DNA from: Acinetobacter pittii ATCC 19004 = CIP 70.29
Lineage (GTDB): Bacteria > Pseudomonadota > Gammaproteobacteria > Pseudomonadales > Moraxellaceae
DNA: 64,000 nucleotides
Direction: 5' to 3'
Assembly (NCBI RefSeq): GCF_000369045.1
Contig: NZ_KB849786.1
Coordinates: forward strand, 417,906 to 481,905
In this document: in pieces, positions 57,010 through 64,000 of the stretch
Position numbering within the stretch: the first letter of the stretch is position 1
Layout of the letters: the number at the start of each line of letters is the position of its first letter
Notes under the pieces: generated by a model
What the model saw: the letters and a program-made list of their open reading frames with translations, nothing else
What the model was told of the DNA's origin: nothing
The model's database searches: none
Program-made: the position numbers and the translations under genes

Positions 57010-58467
57010 GTGAGCAAAGACACTATCATCGCCCTGCACGCTGAACACCAAGGCCGTTGGAAAAACCGTGAAGAAATCGCGGAACGTATGATTGCATTAA
57101 TCGGTCAATTATACCGTGAAAAAAATATTGTCGTATCTGTTTACGGTCGCTCTTTAATTAACCGTTCTGTTATCCAAATTTTGAAAACTCACCGTCGTAC
57201 ACGTGTTGTAGACGTTGAACTTTCTGTTGTAAACACATTCCCAATTTTAGAAGCTTTAGCAAAAGTTGAAAATATTGGTTCTGCAGAAGTTGATATCGGT
57301 AAACTTGCTGTTGAATATAAAGAAAAAGGCGGTGATGTTGATGCTTTTGTTGCTCAATCAGTTGAGTCAATCAAAGGTAGCGCAACTTCTGAACAACCTA
57401 AAGATGTAGTTCTTTACGGTTTTGGTCGTATTGGTCGTATCTTGGCTCGTTTAATCATTAGCCAATCAGGTTTAGGTCGTGGTTTAAGCCTTAAAGCAAT
57501 CGTTGTACGTAAGTCTTCTGACGGTGACTTGGCAAAACGTGCTTCTTTACTTCGTCGTGACTCTATTCACGGTACTTTCGCTGGTACAATTTCTGTTGAT
57601 GAAGAAAATGAAGCAATCATTGCTAACGGTAACTTCATTAAAGTGATTTATGCGTCTAGCCCAAGTGAAGTTGACTATACTGAATACGGTATTGAAAATG
57701 CACTTTTAATCGACAACACTGGTAAATGGCGTGATGCTGAAGGTCTAAGCCAACACTTGAAATGCCCAGGCGTTGCACGTGTTGTATTGACTGCACCAAG
57801 TAAAGGCGAAATGAAAAACGTTGTATTTGGTGTAAACAACACAGATATCTTAGATGAAGACAAAATCATCTCTGCTGCAAGTTGTACAACAAATGCAATT
57901 ACTCCAATTCTTAAAGTATTGGATGACAAATATAAAGTTCTTAACGGTCATGTTGAAACTGTTCACTCATTTACAAATGACCAGAACTTAATCGATAACT
58001 ACCATAAAGCAGATCGTCGTGGCCGTGCTGCTACTTTGAACATGGTAATTACAGAGACTGGTGCAGCTAAAGCGGTTGCTAAAGCATTACCTGCATTGAA
58101 AGGTAAATTAACTGGTAACTCTGTACGTGTTCCTACACCAAACGTATCTCTTGCAATCTTGAACTTAACACTTGATAAAGAAGTTGATCGTGAAGAAGTG
58201 AACGAATACATTCGTCAAATTTCGATTAACTCTAACCTTCAAGGTCAAATTGGTTATACCAACTCGACTGAAGTTGTATCGAGTGACTTTATCGGTTCTC
58301 GTACAGCAGGTGTATACGATGCTCAAGCAACGATTACTTCTGGTAACCGTTTAACTGCTTACGTTTGGTACGATAACGAAGTTGGTTATAGCTGTCAGGT
58401 ATTACGTATTGCTGAACAAATGTGCGGTGTAAGCTACAAAAAAATCCCAGCAGAATTGAATGCTTAA
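57010..58467 (+). CDS. glyceraldehyde-3-phosphate dehydrogenase with N-terminal extension
   Basis: 485 aa, about 150 residues longer than classical GAPDH. The classical part begins at about residue 131 with the Rossmann motif VVLYGFGRIGRILAR; catalytic Cys is in SAASCTTNAITP and the His partner in ETVHSFTNDQ. The N-terminal ~130 residues (start MSKDTIIALHAEHQGRW) form a helical domain of unknown role shared by long GAPDH forms in pseudomonads and Acinetobacter. Start is GTG at 57010 after GAGGA. With fbp in the window and no glycolysis in the genus, a gluconeogenic direction is likely. Confidence 0.88.
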   Translation: MSKDTIIALHAEHQGRWKNREEIAERMIALIGQLYREKNIVVSVYGRSLINRSVIQILKTHRRTRVVDVELSVVNTFPILEALAKVENIGSAEVDIGKLAVEYKEKGGDVDAFVAQSVESIKGSATSEQPKDVVLYGFGRIGRILARLIISQSGLGRGLSLKAIVVRKSSDGDLAKRASLLRRDSIHGTFAGTISVDEENEAIIANGNFIKVIYASSPSEVDYTEYGIENALLIDNTGKWRDAEGLSQHLKCPGVARVVLTAPSKGEMKNVVFGVNNTDILDEDKIISAASCTTNAITPILKVLDDKYKVLNGHVETVHSFTNDQNLIDNYHKADRRGRAATLNMVITETGAAKAVAKALPALKGKLTGNSVRVPTPNVSLAILNLTLDKEVDREEVNEYIRQISINSNLQGQIGYTNSTEVVSSDFIGSRTAGVYDAQATITSGNRLTAYVWYDNEVGYSCQVLRIAEQMCGVSYKKIPAELNA

Positions 58468-58498
58468 GATCATTTAACGATCTATAAAATATTTTCAC

Positions 58499-58528
58499 AA
58501 AAAGACCCAGTTTAGACTGGGTTTTTTT
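58499..58528 (+). terminator. terminator of the GAPDH gene
   Basis: ACCCAG (58505-58510) pairs with CTGGGT (58517-58522) around TTTAGA, followed by T6. Confidence 0.8.
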
Positions 58529-58616
58529 ACAACCGTACAAAATATATGCTGACTATTTTTTGTAAATAAATGAGAATACAAATTAAGGAAAAAAAGAAAA
58601 TAGTAAGGGATAGGAA

Positions 58617-59342
58617 TTGTCGCAGTTTAAACGTTTGTTGGTCGTTTTTATATTCATCATTATTGCCAATTTATGTGGTGTACTCATTGCAATATGGGTA
58701 TTTAAGCACTTTAATATTTATATTCCACTGAAAAATCAGGCAGTTGCTATTGATTTACAAGAGCCTCTACAGGTTAAGGTTAAAGTACAAGATGCTTTAA
58801 ATGTGGATGTAAAGGGGCGCGTAAATGCCAGTATTCCAATTGATGAGAAACTGAATATTCCTTTAACACAAACATTAACTCCGCGTGTTTACTTCGATAA
58901 TATGGTGCCGATTAGTACAACCATTCCAGTCAAAGAAACATTAAAAGTTGAGCAAAATCTACCAATTGATACCAAGGTTCAGGTGCGTGTTTTGGGGCGT
59001 GATATTACGTTGCCATTAAAAGGAACGATTCCATTAAAACTTGATGTGCCAATTGATATTAATGTCCCGCTTGAGCAAAAGGTTCATTTAAAATTTGATG
59101 CCCCAGTACGCACGGTATTAAAAGAAAATCTACATATTCCTTTAAAAGCAAGATTAGATACGAATATCCCAATTGAGGGTAATTTAAGTGTACCTGTTAA
59201 AACTGCATTAAATGCTTCGGTTGATGTGAAAAATACTCTGCCTGTTAAGATTGCAAATGGTGAGTTAAAGATTCCTCTGTCCACTATGCGATTAAATCGA
59301 GTATTAGGTTCAGAAACATCACAAGACACAGCTGATCAATAG
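58617..59342 (+). CDS. membrane-anchored beta-repeat protein A, unknown function
   Basis: 241 aa. One membrane helix at about residues 7-31 (LLVVFIFIIIANLCGVLIAIWVF), then about 200 residues of alternating hydrophobic/polar strands with a Pro-containing beat: IPL, IPI, LPI, LPL, IPLKL, VPID, VPLEQ, IPLKA, IPIEG, LPV. The periplasmic part has no Cys and little predicted helix. Start is TTG at 58617, with AAGGGA seven bases upstream. Gene B follows five bases later and has the same architecture. No family I can name; an extended beta-rod or groove is an inference. Confidence 0.7.
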   Translation: MSQFKRLLVVFIFIIIANLCGVLIAIWVFKHFNIYIPLKNQAVAIDLQEPLQVKVKVQDALNVDVKGRVNASIPIDEKLNIPLTQTLTPRVYFDNMVPISTTIPVKETLKVEQNLPIDTKVQVRVLGRDITLPLKGTIPLKLDVPIDINVPLEQKVHLKFDAPVRTVLKENLHIPLKARLDTNIPIEGNLSVPVKTALNASVDVKNTLPVKIANGELKIPLSTMRLNRVLGSETSQDTADQ

Positions 59343-59353
59343 GGTGAATGCTA

Positions 59354-60028
59354 ATGTTCCGTTCACTCAAGAGTATGTTAATCAGTTTCTTTTTAATGAT
59401 GATACTTGCCGCTATTATGTTTTGGGTGTATCTCAATATTCAAGCAAATTTAGTCGTTTCGGCTCATAATGCCGATATTAGTTTACCTGACTCTTTAGAA
59501 ACAAAGATCCAAGTTGGTAATACTTTGCAGGTTCAGTCTATTGGTAAACTTGATACAACATTAGATATAGATCGCCAATTAACTTTACCTCTAAAAGGGA
59601 AATATTTAGCAGATTTAAATTTTGCCGTAGAAACACCTATTACGGTAAGTGTCGATTATTCAACGACTCTAAAAATTGATCAGGTTATGCCTTTAGAAAC
59701 CACCACAGATTTGGTTTATCAAAGTAAGTTTTTACCAAAATTTCCCCTTAAATTAGATATTCCTATTAAATTAGATGTGCCTTTTAATTTAAAACGTAGT
59801 TATACCGTTCCCGTTAAAATTGTTTTTGATGGTCCTGTTTATTTTGAATTCGATGAACCCGTAAATTTATCGGTGAAACATCAGTTTAAACCAAGCCTAA
59901 ACGTAAATGATCCTATGGAAATGGGTAATGTCTCGTCATTTAATGCCATCATGTATAATTCTGTGCCAAAAACAAAAGCAAATCTTGATATGCAAATGAC
60001 CTTACCTCTGCGCAATGTTCATCCTTGA
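59354..60028 (+). CDS. membrane-anchored beta-repeat protein B, unknown function
   Basis: 224 aa, the same plan as protein A: membrane helix at about residues 8-28 (MLISFFLMMILAAIMFWVYL), then Pro-punctuated beta-like repeats (LTLPLKGKY, FPLKLDIPIKLDVPFNLK, YTVPVKIVF, MTLPLRNV). Segment LPLKG...LKLDVPIDINVPLEQ of A matches FPLKLDIPIKLDVPFNLK of B well, so they are probably an ancient tandem duplication. AGGGTG, overlapping the stop of A, is seven bases before the ATG at 59354; the earlier ATG at 59348 is too close to it. Cotranscribed with A; unrelated to obgE in function as far as can be seen. Confidence 0.7.
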   Translation: MFRSLKSMLISFFLMMILAAIMFWVYLNIQANLVVSAHNADISLPDSLETKIQVGNTLQVQSIGKLDTTLDIDRQLTLPLKGKYLADLNFAVETPITVSVDYSTTLKIDQVMPLETTTDLVYQSKFLPKFPLKLDIPIKLDVPFNLKRSYTVPVKIVFDGPVYFEFDEPVNLSVKHQFKPSLNVNDPMEMGNVSSFNAIMYNSVPKTKANLDMQMTLPLRNVHP

Positions 60029-60177
60029 TAATTAAATAAATTGGCTAAATTTTATTTTTTATAAGGATCCTATTTGCAAAACTAAAAGCATCTGCTGGAT
60101 TAAAGATAAAACAGATCGTTATAAATGGAATTGTTCCATTTTCTATTCGAGAATTTTATGAAAATATGGCAGAATAG

Positions 60178-61428
<1,251 letters not shown>

Positions 61429-61443
61429 AAAACCGAGGGAAAC

Positions 61444-62577
61444 ATGATAGAAGTGGTCGATGGGCAACGTCAGCTCAGTGAGTGTAAACGAATCGTTGTT
61501 AAAATCGGATCATCTTTACTTACAGCTAATGGGCAAGGTTTAGATCTAGATGCTATTTCGCATTGGGCGAAACAGATTGCAGATTTGCACAATGCCGGGC
61601 ACGAGATTATTTTAGTGTCATCAGGAGCTGTAGCAGAAGGTATGGTTCGTATGAAGCTTGCGAGTCGACCCACCGATCTACCCAGTCTACAAGCCTGTGC
61701 TGCAATTGGGCAGATGGGCTTAATTCATACTTGGTCTAGTGTGCTTGAAAACCACGGTATTCGTACTGCTCAGGTTTTATTGACTCATGATGATTTGGCA
61801 GATCGCCGTCGTTATCTGAACTCGTGTGATGCTTTGCAAAACTTGATTGATTGGCGTGTGATTCCTGTCATTAATGAAAATGACACTGTGTCTACCGACG
61901 AGATTCGCTTTGGTGATAACGATACTTTAGCTGCTATGGTGGCAGGTCAGGTTCACGCAGAATTGCTGATCATTTTAACCGATCAGCAAGGTATGTTTGA
62001 CTCAGATCCGCGTCATAACCCTGATGCTAAATTACTCTCTACTGTTCGGGCTATGGATGATGATTTATTCGATATGGCCGGCGGTGGTGGCGTGCTTGGG
62101 CGAGGTGGGATGGTCACTAAAGTTCGTGCTGCGCGTTTAGCTGCTAAATCGGGCTGCCCAACCCTCATCGCGAGTGGCGAAAGTGATAATGTCTTATCAC
62201 GTGCGATGGCAGGTGAGATGCTAGGCACTTTGTTTACTACAGATAAAGACCGCATGACTGCTCATCAACAGTGGCTCGCTGCTCATTTACAAACAGCAGG
62301 TCGTCTTGTGATTGATGATGGTGCTGTTGAAGCGATTAAATTGAAGCATCGCAGTTTGCTCCCTGTTGGAGTTAAAAATGTTGAAGGACATTTTGATCGT
62401 GGTGATGTGGTTGAATGTGTCGATAAACAAGGTAAACGTATTGCGGTAGGTCGAGTGAACTTTAGCTCACGATCAGCCGAAATTATTAAAGGCTTAGCCT
62501 CAGATAAGGTTTATCAAGTGCTTGGTGAAGCTCGTTCACTTGAAATGATTCACCGTGATCATATGGCAATTTATTAA
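61444..62577 (+). CDS. proB: glutamate 5-kinase
   Basis: Phosphorylates glutamate in the first step of proline synthesis. AAK domain with [13 protein letters not shown] and [10 protein letters not shown], the catalytic/feedback region [24 protein letters not shown], and [20 protein letters not shown]; a C-terminal PUA domain (about 285-377). 377 aa. GAGGG precedes the ATG. The obgE-proB order is frequent in gammaproteobacteria. Confidence 0.97.
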   Translation: MIEVVDGQRQLSECKRIVVKIGSSLLTANGQGLDLDAISHWAKQIADLHNAGHEIILVSSGAVAEGMVRMKLASRPTDLPSLQACAAIGQMGLIHTWSSVLENHGIRTAQVLLTHDDLADRRRYLNSCDALQNLIDWRVIPVINENDTVSTDEIRFGDNDTLAAMVAGQVHAELLIILTDQQGMFDSDPRHNPDAKLLSTVRAMDDDLFDMAGGGGVLGRGGMVTKVRAARLAAKSGCPTLIASGESDNVLSRAMAGEMLGTLFTTDKDRMTAHQQWLAAHLQTAGRLVIDDGAVEAIKLKHRSLLPVGVKNVEGHFDRGDVVECVDKQGKRIAVGRVNFSSRSAEIIKGLASDKVYQVLGEARSLEMIHRDHMAIY

Positions 62578-62586
62578 GTTTTACTC

Positions 62587-62621
62587 AAATAAAAAAGCTC
62601 GCTTTAAGCGAGCTTTTTTTC
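62587..62621. terminator. bidirectional terminator
   Basis: AAAAAAGCTCGCT pairs with AGCGAGCTTTTTT around TTA. It serves proB (plus) and the HAD phosphatase gene (minus), whose last codons overlap its T tract. Confidence 0.88.
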
Positions 62622-63260
62622 TGGTGTTAAACGAGGTAAAACACGGTCTTCCCCTACCATATATGGATGTGTGGCGAGACTGAGCATGTCTAAGTCTTCC
62701 GAGCTATTACCATACGCATAAATCTGGTGGTAATGCTGTAGCGTATATTGCTGATGTATTCTTAACTTCTTTTGTTCACTACTACAGTCTGGAGTGGAAT
62801 AGTAACCCGTCATCATGCCGTTTTTAATTTGAGTTTCAGTACAAATTAATTCGATATCTAGTAACTTGCAAAGTGGAGCAAGATAGACATCAATTGAAGC
62901 TGAAACTAATACGACCTGATCACCACGCAATTGATGGTGTTGTAACTGAGTAAAAATTTCAGGCGAAAGCGCAGAGACTAGCTCTTGCGCGTATTCTTCA
63001 CCTAATTTTTGTAATTCAATTGCAGGAGTATTTTTAAACATGCTGCGGAATAACTTGGCACGCATAGCATGGGCAGGATAAAAGTTAAGATAGTAGGCTT
63101 GAATCCATGGCAGAATTTTCAAGCCTTGCTTAACAATATGACGCTTAGATAAAGCATAAAAGATGAACCCTGTAAAACTATCTTTACTACACAAGGTTCC
63201 ATCAAAATCGAACAGGGCGAGACTTTTTATAGTCTTATTCGTTTCGCTCGTTGCATACAT
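62604..63260 (-). CDS. HAD-superfamily phosphatase, subfamily IB
   Basis: 218-aa phosphohydrolase. Motif I LFDFDGTLCSKDS carries the nucleophile Asp and acid/base Asp, motif II VLVSASIDVYL the Ser, and motif IV YGNSSEDLDMLS the metal Asp pair. The helical cap lies between about residues 30 and 95. Relatives include SerB-like and lipid-phosphate enzymes; substrate unknown. The start ATG at 63260 lies inside the DUF1615 gene (34-base overlap), which suggests translational coupling. The C-terminal RLTPEKKLA overlaps the terminator. Confidence 0.82.
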   Translation of the reverse strand: MYATSETNKTIKSLALFDFDGTLCSKDSFTGFIFYALSKRHIVKQGLKILPWIQAYYLNFYPAHAMRAKLFRSMFKNTPAIELQKLGEEYAQELVSALSPEIFTQLQHHQLRGDQVVLVSASIDVYLAPLCKLLDIELICTETQIKNGMMTGYYSTPDCSSEQKKLRIHQQYTLQHYHQIYAYGNSSEDLDMLSLATHPYMVGEDRVLPRLTPEKKLA

Positions 63261-64000
63261 GTTTCATATCGTCCGTTTACGCGGGTTGCATACCAATTGG
63301 TATTATAATCACGACTTAATTTAGGCCCAGAAATCACTACTTGAGGCATAATTGCATAGAGCGGTTCTTTGCCAGTTTTTGATTTATAAAGTTTAGTCAG
63401 CGCAATATAAGTTTGAGTACTTTCAAACTTTTTCTCTTTTTCTAATTTAAGATCATCACGAATTTGTCTTGGTGTAACCAATACATTATTTTTTGCAAAT
63501 ACCGTAATCAGCTCTTTTTCTGACTCGCTTTGAGCTGCGCGTGGATCACCATCTTTTGTATAAAGAAGTAGATCGCCATCAAGGCTTATATCTTTATCCG
63601 TAAGTTCTTGTAGCATTTTTTGAAAAGCTGCATTACGGCTAGAGTACATACCAGAGTTATAATCCGCAAAACGATAAATGGCTTTATCATAGTCTGCCGG
63701 ATAAACCATTAAACGATGTATGCCGTAATATAAACCACCGTATTCAGTATATAGGTCATCGCGGAGCGCAGCAGTACTCATACTCGAACGCTTATTGGCT
63801 TTCGCATAATTAATATGAACTTGCATTGAACCCAAAGTCGTAATAGGGTTCATTTTCTCGCCAATATCTTGACCAACCAATTTGGCTGCACCAGTTAAGG
63901 CACTCACATGATAGTGTTTAGCCATGAAGTCGAAAATTTCTCGGTAAAGTAAGTCGAGTTCTTTCTCGGTTTTAACTTTACGCATTTGACTCATATAGTT
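63227..64000 (-). CDS. DUF1615 family protein (5' end beyond window)
   Basis: The last ~257 codons are in the window; the frame is open through base 64000, so an ATG at 63994 is probably internal and the gene starts outside. The visible sequence matches the DUF1615 family of proteobacterial, often lipid-anchored proteins, for example LGSMQVHINYAKA, YGGLYYGIHRLMVYPADYD and FADYNSGMYSSRNAAFQ, whose Tyr/Asn-rich motifs resemble lysozyme-like folds (a weak inference). Overlaps the HAD phosphatase gene by 34 bases. Confidence 0.75.
   Translation of the reverse strand, partial: NYMSQMRKVKTEKELDLLYREIFDFMAKHYHVSALTGAAKLVGQDIGEKMNPITTLGSMQVHINYAKANKRSSMSTAALRDDLYTEYGGLYYGIHRLMVYPADYDKAIYRFADYNSGMYSSRNAAFQKMLQELTDKDISLDGDLLLYTKDGDPRAAQSESEKELITVFAKNNVLVTPRQIRDDLKLEKEKKFESTQTYIALTKLYKSKTGKEPLYAIMPQVVISGPKLSRDYNTNWYATRVNGRYETCMQRAKRIRL

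Overview
The window is chromosomal DNA from a gammaproteobacterium of the genus Acinetobacter, most likely the A. calcoaceticus-baumannii complex. Three things point there: the outer-membrane protein CarO, an archaeal-type NMN adenylyltransferase (NadM) in place of the usual bacterial enzyme, and AT-rich, densely packed, mostly housekeeping genes. I found no insertion sequence, prophage, integron, CRISPR array or rRNA. The only tRNA is tRNA-Asn(GUU).

Layout. 1-6.2 kb: start of fbp, a 61-aa orphan, then the Tol-Pal operon ybgC-tolQ-tolR-tolA-tolB-pal on the minus strand with a good sigma70-like promoter upstream. 6.2-10.8 kb: an exported M20 hydrolase, ruvA-ruvB and dgt, all minus. 11-18.4 kb: purL, a Bcr/CflA exporter, a 41-aa membrane peptide, a YqfO-like protein, an enoyl-CoA hydratase and nadM. 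18.4-23.5 kb (minus): VOC protein, CAP lipoprotein, Bcp, a DUF71 PP-loop ligase, a small secreted Cys protein, queC, queE and dapD. 23.8-30.2 kb: carO, then the sulfate uptake cluster sbp - alpha/beta hydrolase - cysT - cysW - cysA - cysB on the minus strand. 30.4-37.9 kb: pabC-mltG-tmk, thioesterases, nadB, a DegP/MucD protease and a GNAT. 38-45.3 kb: the run lepA-lepB-DUF4845-rnc-era-lipoprotein-recO-pdxJ-miaE. 45.5-52.9 kb: a YdfG-like SDR, tRNA-Asn, an orphan, a hotdog protein, an EamA exporter, an aminotransferase, a 59-aa orphan, a GGDEF protein and a macro-like protein. 53-64 kb: uvrB, a lipocalin, rarD, a GAPDH with an N-terminal extension, a pair of beta-repeat membrane-anchored proteins, obgE, proB, a HAD phosphatase and the end of a DUF1615 gene.

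Functional groupings: envelope constriction and outer-membrane integrity (Tol-Pal, CarO, MltG, DegP, lipocalin, signal peptidase); DNA repair and nucleotide-pool control (RuvAB, RecO, UvrB, Dgt, Tmk, PurL); sulfur acquisition (Sbp, CysTWA, CysB); NAD synthesis (NadB, NadM); queuosine precursor synthesis (QueC, QueE); ribosome and RNA maturation (LepA, Rnc, Era, ObgE, MiaE).

Most of the window is ordinary core genome. The least explained signals are: (i) a roughly 25-nt noncoding motif present twice at 22/25 identity, once just before a terminator downstream of dapD and once inside a foldable leader that can sequester the cysB Shine-Dalgarno sequence; (ii) two adjacent related genes (58.6-60.0 kb) for membrane-anchored proteins built almost wholly of short Pro-containing beta-like repeats; (iii) a serine hydrolase inside the sulfate operon; (iv) several conserved-looking micro-ORFs with good ribosome binding sites. 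Start codons were moved from the longest open frame wherever the ribosome binding site or family N-terminus argued for it; each case is stated.
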